From assembly GCA_030841035.1 (NCBI GenBank), contig JAVEDI010000063.1:20967-84966 (forward strand): DNA of 64,000 bases, read 5' to 3'. Position 1 is the first letter of the stretch; each line of letters begins with the position of its first letter. This document shows positions 20,536 to 28,987 of the stretch, one piece after another. The position numbers and the translations under genes are program-made. Below the pieces are notes generated by a model, which saw only the letters and a program-made list of their open reading frames with translations, did no database searches and had not been told where the DNA came from. The stretch comes from Actinomycetota bacterium. GTDB taxonomy: Bacteria > Actinomycetota > Actinomycetes > JACCUZ01.

Positions 20536-22125
20536 TCAGTGATTGGTGAGTGGGTTGAAATCGAGATCGCTCGACACCACGTCGGCCGTAACGCCCGCGG
20601 AGCTCCGCAGGCAGAAGTCCGCGATCCGATCCTTGGACACGTCGCTACCCGTCAGGAAACCGACCAGACGACCCCGTGCCACGACACCGACACGGTCACA
20701 GATGGCCGCCAGTTGTTCATAGTCCGAACTCGCGCAGATCGTGGAGCTCTCGGCGGTCGCATCCCGGATCATCCGCCAGATCTGTTGACGCGCCCCGACA
20801 TCCACGCCCTGCGTCGGTTCATGGAGCAGCAGGACCTTGGGGGCCACCTGCTGCCACTTCGCCATCATCGCCTTCTGCTGGTTGCCTCCCGAGAACGAGC
20901 CGTATTCCAGGGCTGGCTGCGGTGGGCGCACGTCGAACGTGGTCATGAGCGACTGAGCATTGTCGTCCAGGTCTCGTTGGCGGAGGCGCATGTTCTGGAA
21001 GTAACGGTCAAGCACGAGGAGGTTGACGTTCTCCGCCGCTGACAAGGAGGGGATGCTTCCGTTGCGCTGACGGTCGCCGGGCACGAAGGCGACGCCGGCC
21101 GCCATGGCCGTACGAGGTGTCAGCGAGCCGGCGGAGACAAGCTCACCGGCGAAGCTGACGGAACCCGAGTGGGCGGGGATCGCGCCGAACAGCGCGTAGA
21201 CGACGTCTTCGTATCCCGAACCGACGAGGCCGGTGAAGCCCAGCACCTCTCCGGCGTGCAGGTCGAAGGACATGTCGTCCAGCCACCTCGTGGTCAGGTG
21301 ACTCACCTGGAGAACCACGGGGCGATCCAGCACCTGCTGCTCCGCGGTCGGCGCCATGGCAGTCAGGTCGTGGCCGATGATGAGGTGAACCAGCTCTGCC
21401 GATGTCGTCTCTGCGGTGGCCACCACGCCGGCGACCCGACCGTCGCGCAGGACCGTGACCCGGTCCGTGATCTGTCGGACCTCATCAAGGTCATGCGAGA
21501 CGAACAGCACGCTGGACCCGCTCTGTGCGATCTGGCGCACGAAGTCGAACAGCAGGCCGATCTCGTGCTGCGGCAGGAAGACGGTGGGTTCGTCGAGCAC
21601 GAGCAGCGTGGGCCCGGCGCCTGCCGTCCGGCGCAGTCCTTCGAGCGCTCGGACGATCGCGAGCAGCGCGCGCTCGACGGGACGGAGGCTCTCGACGGTC
21701 GCGTTCTGGTCGAGACTCAGTCCGTAGCGCTCGAAGATCTGCCGTGCCTCCCGTTGCGCACGCGACCACGACATGAAGAACTTGTTACGCGGCTTGACGA
21801 TCTCACCCATGAACAAGTTCTCTGCGACACTCAGGGCAGGAACGAGCCCTAGGTCCTGGTGGACGAACTCGAAGCCTAGGGCCCGCGACTCCCCCGGTGG
21901 GAGCGGCAGCGGAACTTCTTCGCCGTTCACCGTCAATGTCCCGCCCTCGGGCTGGTGATAGCCCGCCAGGATCTTGATCAGGGTTGACTTACCCGACCCG
22001 TTCTCCCCGAGGAGTCCGTGTACCTCCCCGGGGAGAACTGTCAGGTCGACGTCGTCAAGGGCGAGCGCACCACCGAAGGACTTGGACAGACCACGTGCCC
22101 GTAACAGGGGTTGAGGCTCGGTCAT
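20536..22125 (-). CDS. ABC transporter ATP-binding protein, RbsA type (two ATPase domains)
   Basis: A 529-residue double-cassette ATPase. Domain 1 has Walker A GENGSGKS and Walker B LLVLDEPT, but its signature motif is degenerate (SLRPVERALLAI instead of LSGGQ). Domain 2 has a degenerate Walker A (GLVGSGYEDV, usual in RbsA) and a good signature FSGGNQQK. Its Walker B reads LLLHEPTQGVDVG, with His replacing Asp (CAT codon on the minus strand). It is the second gene of the importer operon. Confidence 0.92.
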   Translation of the reverse strand: MTEPQPLLRARGLSKSFGGALALDDVDLTVLPGEVHGLLGENGSGKSTLIKILAGYHQPEGGTLTVNGEEVPLPLPPGESRALGFEFVHQDLGLVPALSVAENLFMGEIVKPRNKFFMSWSRAQREARQIFERYGLSLDQNATVESLRPVERALLAIVRALEGLRRTAGAGPTLLVLDEPTVFLPQHEIGLLFDFVRQIAQSGSSVLFVSHDLDEVRQITDRVTVLRDGRVAGVVATAETTSAELVHLIIGHDLTAMAPTAEQQVLDRPVVLQVSHLTTRWLDDMSFDLHAGEVLGFTGLVGSGYEDVVYALFGAIPAHSGSVSFAGELVSAGSLTPRTAMAAGVAFVPGDRQRNGSIPSLSAAENVNLLVLDRYFQNMRLRQRDLDDNAQSLMTTFDVRPPQPALEYGSFSGGNQQKAMMAKWQQVAPKVLLLHEPTQGVDVGARQQIWRMIRDATAESSTICASSDYEQLAAICDRVGVVARGRLVGFLTGSDVSKDRIADFCLRSSAGVTADVVSSDLDFNPLTNH

Positions 22126-22171
22126 GTCACTCCTCGGCGGCGATCCACGTGTTCCTGCTGGTCGGTCGGGC

Positions 22172-23347
22172 CTAGCCCATGCCCCACAGCTTGGAGTATC
22201 CGGAGGAAAGGGCCGTCCCGTAACCCTTTCCGACCTCGGGAGGGGTTCCGGCGTCGGCCACGTTGGTGTCGTCCCAGATCCGGATCGGCGTGCGCTGGTC
22301 GACCGTAGGCTTGCCGAGGAGGATCCGGAAGGCCTGGTCCATCGAGGCGTAGGCGATGCCGACGGTGTCTTCGCCGACGTTCATCGCGACGATGTTCCCG
22401 TCCTGGATGAACTTGAGCGCGTACGGCGACCCGTTGTAGCTCACCACCTTGACCTTGCCGGCCTTCCCGACGGTCTGGACTGCCGGGACCGCGCCGGCCA
22501 CCATCGCGTCGTACAGCGGGTAGACGTAGTTGATGTTCGGATCCTTGTTCAAGGCCGCCTGCACCTCACCCTGAACCTTGGTGTTCCAGTCCGCGACGGG
22601 GATGTTGATGACGGTGGACTTGCAGCCGGGGCATGCCTCGCTCAGTTCGGTCGTCACGACCTTGACCGTCGCCGGGCTGGGCAGGATGTCGGCTGCGCCG
22701 ATGACGAGGACGTTGCCCTTGCCGTTGGAGTCCTGGATGATCCAGTCGGCCGCGGCCTTCCCGGCGACGTTGAACGGGGCAGTCACCAGGGCGGTGACTC
22801 CGGCCGCACAGCCGTCGCATGCCGGCGGGTTCTCCGACGCATCGTCGTAGAAGTGGGTGACGAGAACCGGGATACCCGCCTTCTTCGCCGCCTCGAGCTG
22901 TGGCTGCAGGACGCGGGGGTCCGGCGCCGTGGAGAGCACGATGATGTCCGGCTTGGCGGTGACAGCGGCGTTCATGCCCTGCACCCACTCCGACGCCTTG
23001 CCCTGGTTCGGGTACAGCGTGAACTTCATGCCGACCTTGTCGGCGATCGACTTCATCGTGTCCTGAATGTTCTGGTTGAACGGATTGGGCACGAGGGGGA
23101 TGAGGAACATGCTCTTCCCCTTGAGGGAAGAGGGATCGATGGCCTCACCCGGTGGTGTGAACGTCGGCAGCGCCTTGTACTTCTCGACGTTCGCCTTCAC
23201 CTCGGCCGACACGTCGCTTCCAGCCGCCTGGTCGGTAGTCCCGGACGACGACGTGTCGCCAGTGGAACCGGTGCTGCATCCAGCCAGTACGAGGACTGCG
23301 GCCATGCCGGCCAGCCCCCACCGCGTGACGCGCCTGCTACCCATCAC
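22172..23347 (-). CDS. ABC transporter substrate-binding lipoprotein, RbsB-like type I
   Basis: A 391-residue binding protein with signal peptide and lipobox (VLVLAGCSTGS), so lipid-anchored outside the membrane. The mature part has the periplasmic-binding-protein fold of the ribose cluster (IPLVPNPFNQNIQDTMKSIADKVG; VSYNGSPYALKFIQDGNIVAMNVGED). Two cysteine pairs are visible (PPACDGC, EACPGC), uncommon in this family. First gene of the operon; the ligand is unknown. Confidence 0.9.
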   Translation of the reverse strand: MMGSRRVTRWGLAGMAAVLVLAGCSTGSTGDTSSSGTTDQAAGSDVSAEVKANVEKYKALPTFTPPGEAIDPSSLKGKSMFLIPLVPNPFNQNIQDTMKSIADKVGMKFTLYPNQGKASEWVQGMNAAVTAKPDIIVLSTAPDPRVLQPQLEAAKKAGIPVLVTHFYDDASENPPACDGCAAGVTALVTAPFNVAGKAAADWIIQDSNGKGNVLVIGAADILPSPATVKVVTTELSEACPGCKSTVINIPVADWNTKVQGEVQAALNKDPNINYVYPLYDAMVAGAVPAVQTVGKAGKVKVVSYNGSPYALKFIQDGNIVAMNVGEDTVGIAYASMDQAFRILLGKPTVDQRTPIRIWDDTNVADAGTPPEVGKGYGTALSSGYSKLWGMG

Positions 23348-23426
23348 AACTCCTCCTATGAGTCGAACACCCGCTTGGCGGGAAGCCCAATAGCCCGTGA
23401 CGAAACGAGGTCGAATCCGTAGGAAC

Positions 23427-23440
23427 GATCCATATAATGG
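23427..23440. promoter_or_regulatory. Shared 14-bp element, copy 2 (importer promoter)
   Basis: The minus strand reads CCATTATATGGATC, followed directly by GTTCCTACGGATT. This matches the block at 25.86 kb (CCAATATACGGATC then GATCGTTCCGTATT) apart from a short insertion. It lies 80-93 bp upstream of the binding-protein ATG and overlaps a possible -10 (TTATAT). Confidence 0.55.
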
Positions 23441-23547
23441 GTCAGACCGTCCCGGATTCTGGTCAGGCTAGCCTCATGGATCATCGGAGGCAAGCACCTT
23501 CGCATCACGTTTGCGGGCCGCACCGGAGGTTGCTCGCAACTGTGCCC

Positions 23548-24405
23548 TCATCCCCACGAACTGGGCTCTCCGCGGGCAGACAGTTGCTGGTTGCGCCACG
23601 TATTGAGCCCGTCGGTGTCCGCGACGTAGTCGCTCAACATGCCCGCCAGGCCCTCGAGATCAGTCGCGGACGACAGTTGCGGCAGCAAGTTGCGACCGAC
23701 GGTCTCGAAGGTGCTCACGCCGCCGAGCACTGCGGAGGCGAACGGACCGGTCAAGGACCAGCGACGCGCCAGGCCCTGTTCGACCACGAGGTCTATCTCG
23801 CGTGCCGTGACGACACCCTGCGCCACCAGCGACATCGCCTCGCGAAGGACGGCAACCACGAGGCGGTTCCACACGAAGCCGGGGAGGTCCCGTTGCAACC
23901 GGATGGGGACCTTCCCATGCTCGGCCAGGATCCGGGCGCCGCGATCGAGAGTGTCGTCGGTCGTCTCGCTGCCAGGGACCAGCTCTACGAGGGGCATGAG
24001 CGGTGCCGGGTACCAGAAGTGCATGCCGGCCACCCGATCAGGCCGAGCGGTGTCCGCGGCGATCGCGGTGATGCTCAGCGACGACGTGTTCGAGCAGAGA
24101 AGGGCATCAGGCTGGGCCCTCGACAGCTCGGCCAACAGCGGGACCTTCAACGCCAGGTCCTCGGGGACCGACTCGATGATCAGTTGGCTTGACGGCAGGT
24201 CGTCGATCTCCGTGCAGAAGTCGAGGGCTTCGCCTCTCTGCCGGTCCACGGCACCGATGGCGACGAACTCTGCAGCCACCCGCGCAACCGCATCGCGAGC
24301 CCGCGATGAGTCCCGCGTCAAATACGTGACGGCGGCGCCGTGCTGCGCGAACCCGAGCCCGATGCCGGCACCCATGCGGCCGGTGCCAACGACGACTATC
24401 TGCAT
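23548..24405 (-). CDS. 3-hydroxyacyl-CoA dehydrogenase family oxidoreductase
   Basis: A 285-residue NAD-dependent dehydrogenase. The Rossmann loop GTGRMGAGIGLGFAQHGA starts at residue 7. SNTSSLSITAIAA and AGMHFWYPAPLMPLVEL contain the family serine and catalytic histidine regions, with FVWNRLVVAVLREA for the C-terminal domain. ATG 24405 gives the conserved MQIVVVGTGRMG start. The protein lies 34 bp after paralogue 3 of the cyclic amidohydrolases. The length also fits L-gulonate/3-hydroxybutyryl-CoA-type dehydrogenases. Confidence 0.87.
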   Translation of the reverse strand: MQIVVVGTGRMGAGIGLGFAQHGAAVTYLTRDSSRARDAVARVAAEFVAIGAVDRQRGEALDFCTEIDDLPSSQLIIESVPEDLALKVPLLAELSRAQPDALLCSNTSSLSITAIAADTARPDRVAGMHFWYPAPLMPLVELVPGSETTDDTLDRGARILAEHGKVPIRLQRDLPGFVWNRLVVAVLREAMSLVAQGVVTAREIDLVVEQGLARRWSLTGPFASAVLGGVSTFETVGRNLLPQLSSATDLEGLAGMLSDYVADTDGLNTWRNQQLSARGEPSSWG

Positions 24406-24439
24406 CTGTTGTTCACCGTTCCCGGTCTGGCGCACGTGG

Positions 24440-25840
24440 CTAGGGCTGTGCGACTGAGGCGCCTGCGACGAACTGCCCAGCGTGCTCAGGACCCAGCCAA
24501 TGACCATCTTGGGTGAGGACTGACCCACGGAGCACGGTGGAGTGCACCTTGCCGTGCAGCTGCCATCCGTCCCACAGGCTGTAGTCGCAGTCCGAGTGCA
24601 GCTCGGGGAGCCGCAGGGTGTGCTGCGCGCTCGGGTCGATGACGGCGAAGTCGGCATCGCTGCCGATCGCGACCGTGCCCTTGCGCGGGAAGAGACCGAA
24701 CAGCTTTGCCGGCGCCTCGGAGGTGAGTCGGACGAACTGTTCCAACGACAGGCGGCCCTTGCTGACGCCCTCGGAGAAGAGCACGTCGAGCCGGGTCTCC
24801 ACACCGTTGTGCCCCCCCGGGACGTTGTCCACGACCTTTCCGGAGAGCTTCGAGCTCTTAGGGATGGTGAAGTCGTCCGAGGCGACCGTGTCGAGGTCGC
24901 CGGAAGTGATCGCCGACCACAGCGCCTCCTGGTCGCGGCCGGACTTCAGGGGCGGGTAGTTGTGATAGAGGGTGCCCTCCTCCCCGGCGTAGTTGTCGGA
25001 GGTGAAGGTCAGGTAGTTGTGCAGCACCTCGCCGAAGACAGGAACCCGACGCTGCCGCGCCTCCCGGATCGCCGCCACGCCCGAACCCGAGGACACATGC
25101 ACGATGTAAAGCGGGCACTCGCTGCGCTCGGCGAGCAGGATCATCCGCCGGATGGCCGCTTCTTCCGCGAGCGGAGGCCGGGCAAGATGGATGTTGCGGC
25201 CGTCCTGCTGACCGGCGGCGTACATCCGCCGCACGTTGTAGTCGATGATGCAGTTGTCCTCAGCGTGGACCATTGTCATCCCGCCGTGGGACCTCAGCTT
25301 CTCCATCACCCCCCAGATCCGGCCGTCGTCGGAGAACAGGTCGCCGGAGGCGGAGTTGCCCGCGAACGTGGTGAACATCTTGAAGGAGGGCACGCCTCCC
25401 GAGATCACCTCGGGTAGCTCCCCGATCGCCTCGAAGCTCACTGCGCCCGTGAGCATCAGGTGCAGGGCGTAGTCGATGTGCGGCTTCTGCACGCCGAGCT
25501 CGTCGACCTTGGCCTGGATGGCCTTGACCGGGCTGCCGTCCCCCGCCTGGAGTCCGAAGTCGATGAAGGTGGTCGTACCGCCGAAGGCCGCCGCACGTGA
25601 GCCATCCAGGGCTGACTGAGCGCGCATCGCGTCGGTGACGCCGAGGTTGAAGTGCACGTGCGCATCGATGCCACCAGGGACGACGTACATCGACGTCGCA
25701 TCGAGTCGACGAGCAGCGTCCTCCGTCAGAGTGCCCGGAGCCGCAAGGACGACGACGCGTCCGTCGCGGACACCGATGTCGGCCTGGACCGTCGATGCAC
25801 CGGTCACCACCGTCCCGCCGACCACAGCCAGGTCCAACAC
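24440..25840 (-). CDS. D-hydantoinase/dihydropyrimidinase (paralogue 3)
   Basis: A 466-residue amidohydrolase closest of the three to classical D-hydantoinases. H61 and H63 (DAHVHFNLG), K154 (PSFKMFTTF), H192 (VHAEDN), H248 (IVHVSSG) and D322 (ASDDFT) supply the binuclear site. HNGVETR near residue 344 is a D-hydantoinase segment. The start is GTG 25840 with GGAGG close upstream. It faces the AtzG/amidase operon across a shared control region and is followed by a hydroxyacyl-CoA dehydrogenase. Confidence 0.92.
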   Translation of the reverse strand: MLDLAVVGGTVVTGASTVQADIGVRDGRVVVLAAPGTLTEDAARRLDATSMYVVPGGIDAHVHFNLGVTDAMRAQSALDGSRAAAFGGTTTFIDFGLQAGDGSPVKAIQAKVDELGVQKPHIDYALHLMLTGAVSFEAIGELPEVISGGVPSFKMFTTFAGNSASGDLFSDDGRIWGVMEKLRSHGGMTMVHAEDNCIIDYNVRRMYAAGQQDGRNIHLARPPLAEEAAIRRMILLAERSECPLYIVHVSSGSGVAAIREARQRRVPVFGEVLHNYLTFTSDNYAGEEGTLYHNYPPLKSGRDQEALWSAITSGDLDTVASDDFTIPKSSKLSGKVVDNVPGGHNGVETRLDVLFSEGVSKGRLSLEQFVRLTSEAPAKLFGLFPRKGTVAIGSDADFAVIDPSAQHTLRLPELHSDCDYSLWDGWQLHGKVHSTVLRGSVLTQDGHWLGPEHAGQFVAGASVAQP

Positions 25841-25852
25841 GGCGCCTCCACA

Positions 25853-25912
25853 ATACGGAACGATCTGATCCGTATATTGGTGCAGAATAGTGGCTCACCC
25901 CAGATCGAACAA
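25853..25912 (-). promoter_or_regulatory. Promoter and palindromic operator of hydantoinase paralogue 3
   Basis: On the minus strand TTGTTC (25912-25907) and TATTCT (25889-25884) are 17 bp apart, a credible promoter. Immediately downstream is a perfect 7-bp inverted repeat, ATACGGA (25853-25859) and TCCGTAT (25869-25875) with a 9-bp spacer. The repeat covers the early transcribed region only 13 bp from the GTG start. The 14-bp shared element (25867-25880) overlaps it. This suits a repressor site. Confidence 0.6.
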
Positions 25913-25984
25913 GATCGGAGGAGCAGCTCCGCCCCCGCGGTGACGCTTCTGCCACTACCCACGACAGCTCGAGACCGGGAGGGC

Positions 25985-26197
25985 ATGGTGAAGATCACGA
26001 GCGTTCCGGATGAGCCGTCGATTGCCGAGCTCGACTCGATCCGGAGGCTTGCGGCGCTCGTGTCGCTGCCGCTCATGGAGGAAGACATCGCTCCCCTCGC
26101 ATCATCGATGCGGCGGTTGGTGGCCTCGGTCGAACCGCTGCTGGCTGCCGATTGCGCGTCGGTTCCGGAGCCGACGTTGTTCGATCCGCGCCGGTAG
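25985..26197 (+). CDS. AtzG-like small amidase partner (DUF4089/GatC-like)
   Basis: A 70-residue helical protein (IAELDSIRRLAALVSLPLMEEDIAPLASSMRRL), ending two bases before the amidase start. Size, position and pattern match AtzG, the GatC-like partner of the AtzE amidase, or DUF4089 proteins. ATG 25985 is preceded by GGGAGGG. It probably stabilises the amidase as a heteromer. The identification rests on context and a short sequence. Confidence 0.65.
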   Translation: MVKITSVPDEPSIAELDSIRRLAALVSLPLMEEDIAPLASSMRRLVASVEPLLAADCASVPEPTLFDPRR

Positions 26198-26199
26198 CG

Positions 26200-27582
26200 A
26201 TGCCGACCTCCACGCCGCCGTCGATCGCCCGTTACGGCGATCTGATGAGGTCCGGTGAGCTCACGTCAACGGGGCTCATCCAGTCAGTCCTCGACCGCAT
26301 AGCCGAGACGGAACCGCTGGTGTCGGCGTACGCGTTCGTCGACCGGTCCGGTGCGCTAGCCGCCGCGCACCGCGCAGACGACGAGCTGCGTCACGGCACG
26401 GACCGGGGACCACTGCACGGCATCCCGATCGCGATCAAAGACGTCATCGCCACCGCGGACATGCCGACGCTCGCCGGCTCGCGCGTACCGCTCGGCGCTC
26501 TCACAGAGGCAGACGCAACAGTCGTCGGGCTGCTTCGCGCGGCGGGAGCCGTGATCCTCGGGAAGCATGTCACGCACGAGTTCGCGTGTGGCCAGAACGT
26601 CCCACCTACACGGAACGCTTGGGACCACGACTGCTACCCGGGCGGCTCCAGCGCTGGCGCCGGCGTCTCGGTTGCGGTTGGTTCCTGCGTCGCGGCTATC
26701 GGCACCGATGCAGGGGGGTCCGTCCGCAAGCCGGCTGCGCTGAACGGAGTCGTGGGGCTGAAGCCGACCTATGGGCGGGTGAGCCGCGCGGGTGTCATCC
26801 AGCCGTCGGGATCGATGGACCATGTCGGGCTGGTCACTCGCTATGTCGCAGACGCAGCCGTGATCCTGCAGGCCATCGCCGGGGCGGTGCCCGGCGACCC
26901 GTCGACGATTGCCGAGCCGGTCCCCCATTTCGGCGCATACCTCAGCGAGCCAGTCGCGGGCAGACGCGTCGGGGTCGTCTCCCGGTCGTTCCTCGGCGGC
27001 GACGATCCCGCCGTGACCGCTGCCACCCAGGCGGCACTCACCGTGCTGGGTGGGCTGGGCGCTGACCTGATCGAGGTGGACATGCCGTCGCTGCCCCTCG
27101 TCGACGCGACCACCACGGTGATCCTGGCCGCCGAAGCCGGCTACTCCCACCTCGCGCTGCTGCGCGCCTATGCAGCGAGCTACGGCCCGGCGACCCGTCG
27201 GTACCTGCAACTCGGAGCGCTCGTCCCGGCGCCGTTCCTCCAAGCGGCGTACAAGGCACGAGCCACGATCGCACGGGACGTCAGCCATGTGTTCGACACC
27301 GAAGGAGTGGATGTGCTCGTGACCCCGACGACACCGCTTCGCGCTCTCCCTCTCGCGGAGATGAGCATCGAGCGAGACCTCGTTCGCTACGTCCGCCATA
27401 CGGCGCTCGCGAACCTGACCGGGCGCCCCGCGGTCACGGTTCCCTGCGGCTTCGGTGACGGGCTGCCCATCGGGTTGCAGCTCATGGGACGTCCCTTCCG
27501 GGAGGCAGAGCTGCTCGGCATGGCCGCCGCCTACGAGGCCGCGGCGCCGTGGGCTGCCGCTACGCCAGCGATCTCGTCATGA
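26200..27582 (+). CDS. Amidase-signature family amidohydrolase (AtzE/GatA-like)
   Basis: A 460-residue amidase. The Ser-cisSer-Lys triad is visible: K80 (IPIAIKD), cis-S150 (PGGSSAGAG) and nucleophile S174 (TDAGGSVRKPA), with the usual 24-residue gap between the serines. The start at ATG 26200 follows the small partner gene by 2 bp. AtzE-type enzymes deaminate or hydrolyse carbamoyl or carboxybiuret compounds, which suits a cyclic-ureide pathway. Its end overlaps the GAF gene by ATGA. Confidence 0.9.
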   Translation: MPTSTPPSIARYGDLMRSGELTSTGLIQSVLDRIAETEPLVSAYAFVDRSGALAAAHRADDELRHGTDRGPLHGIPIAIKDVIATADMPTLAGSRVPLGALTEADATVVGLLRAAGAVILGKHVTHEFACGQNVPPTRNAWDHDCYPGGSSAGAGVSVAVGSCVAAIGTDAGGSVRKPAALNGVVGLKPTYGRVSRAGVIQPSGSMDHVGLVTRYVADAAVILQAIAGAVPGDPSTIAEPVPHFGAYLSEPVAGRRVGVVSRSFLGGDDPAVTAATQAALTVLGGLGADLIEVDMPSLPLVDATTTVILAAEAGYSHLALLRAYAASYGPATRRYLQLGALVPAPFLQAAYKARATIARDVSHVFDTEGVDVLVTPTTPLRALPLAEMSIERDLVRYVRHTALANLTGRPAVTVPCGFGDGLPIGLQLMGRPFREAELLGMAAAYEAAAPWAAATPAISS

Positions 27583-28097
27583 CCGACGGCGGACGCAGCG
27601 CTATCGCAGTGCCCCTGGACATCAGCCGTTCCCTGCGTGACCTGCTGGCGGAGACCCAGGCCAGTCGCGTGACGCTCCGGCTGGACGTCGTCGGCATGAA
27701 CTTCCCCGTCGTCGGAGAGGCGGTCGACTCCGTAGCCGCGTTGAGCGGCAACCACTCCCTCGACCAGCGCAACCTGGCCACCGTCCGGCATCTCATGCGC
27801 ACCCGAGACCTGCTCATCCAGGACGACTGCCGTACGTCGTCGCCGGCGCCCCCGGCGGCACTGATCGGTGCGTACGGCGTCAAGGCACAGATGCTGGCGC
27901 CGGTGCTGCACGGCGATCGTGTCCTCGGCTGGGTTTCGGTCCACGACTGCGTCCGAAGCAGGTCATGGCGCGGTTCCGACGTGCAGGCGCTACGCGACAC
28001 GGTCCACCGCATCCGTGAGTCTTTTCTCGGCCCCGACCTCACTCCGACCGAGCCATCGGTCGCCGCGCGACAAGACACGGGAGGCAACCCACGATGA
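27579..28097 (+). CDS. Stand-alone GAF-domain protein
   Basis: A 172-residue protein that is essentially one GAF-like domain ([48 protein letters not shown]). No output domain is attached. ATGA overlaps couple it to the amidase before and the deacetylase-fold gene after, so it is part of the enzyme operon rather than a separate regulator. It may sense a pathway metabolite or serve as a small accessory or enzyme subunit; unknown. Confidence 0.72.
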   Translation: MTDGGRSAIAVPLDISRSLRDLLAETQASRVTLRLDVVGMNFPVVGEAVDSVAALSGNHSLDQRNLATVRHLMRTRDLLIQDDCRTSSPAPPAALIGAYGVKAQMLAPVLHGDRVLGWVSVHDCVRSRSWRGSDVQALRDTVHRIRESFLGPDLTPTEPSVAARQDTGGNPR

Positions 28098-28987
28098 CCA
28101 AGAACATCCGCGCCATCTTCGGCGTCGACGTCGATGCGGTCGCCGGTTGGCTGGGCTCCTATGGCGGCCAGGACTCCCCCTCCGACATCCAACGAGGGCT
28201 CTTCGCCGGCGAGATCGGAGTGCCCCGGCTGCTCGACCTGTTCGAGCGCTACGGGATCCGCGCCAGCTGGTTCGTTCCGGGTCACTCCATCGAGACCTTT
28301 CCCCGGCAGATCGAGGCGGTCATGGCGGCCGGTCACGAGATCGGCGCCCACGGCTACTCCCACGAGAACCCGATACAGATGTCCGAGAGTCAGGAAGCGG
28401 ACGTGTTGGGGCGGTCCGTCGAGCTCATCGAGCAGGTCAGCGGCCGGCGCCCCCGGGGGTACGTCGCGCCGTGGTGGGAGATGTCGGGCAGCACGGCGCG
28501 CCTACTCCTCGAGCACGGCTTCACCTACGACCACAGCCAGCTGTACGGCGACTTCCTCCCGTCCTACGCACGGGTGGGCGACAGCTGGACGAACATCGAC
28601 TACACCAAGCAGGCAGCGGAGTGGATGCGACCGCTCGTTCGCGGTCAGCACATCGATGTCGTCGAGATAGCCGCGAACTGGTACCTGGACGACCTGCCTC
28701 CGATGCTCTTCGTCAAGACGTCGCCCAACAGCCATGGCTTCGTCAACCCGCGCGACATCGAGAGCATGTGGCGCGACCAGTTCGACTGGGTCTACCGCGA
28801 GCTGGACTACGGCGTCTTCCCTCTCACGATCCACCCGGACGTCAGCGGTCGTCCGCAGGTGCTCCTGATGCTGGAGCGGATCATCGACTACATCAACCGG
28901 CATGCCGGCGTCACCTGGGTCACGATGGAGGAAGCTGCCGACGAGTTCCGTGCGATGCGGCCCTTCTCGACGCTCGACACCGCATGA
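28094..28987 (+). CDS. Polysaccharide deacetylase-fold hydrolase, PuuE/allantoinase-like
   Basis: A 297-residue NodB-homology enzyme. The metal site is suggested by D12/D14 (FGVDVDA) and H86/H90 in [13 protein letters not shown]. No signal peptide is present, so the enzyme is cytoplasmic. The cytoplasmic members of this branch include the cofactor-independent allantoinase PuuE, which opens a hydantoin ring. In this neighbourhood cyclic-ureide hydrolysis is more likely than polysaccharide deacetylation. Coupled by ATGA on both sides. Confidence 0.82.
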   Translation: MTKNIRAIFGVDVDAVAGWLGSYGGQDSPSDIQRGLFAGEIGVPRLLDLFERYGIRASWFVPGHSIETFPRQIEAVMAAGHEIGAHGYSHENPIQMSESQEADVLGRSVELIEQVSGRRPRGYVAPWWEMSGSTARLLLEHGFTYDHSQLYGDFLPSYARVGDSWTNIDYTKQAAEWMRPLVRGQHIDVVEIAANWYLDDLPPMLFVKTSPNSHGFVNPRDIESMWRDQFDWVYRELDYGVFPLTIHPDVSGRPQVLLMLERIIDYINRHAGVTWVTMEEAADEFRAMRPFSTLDTA

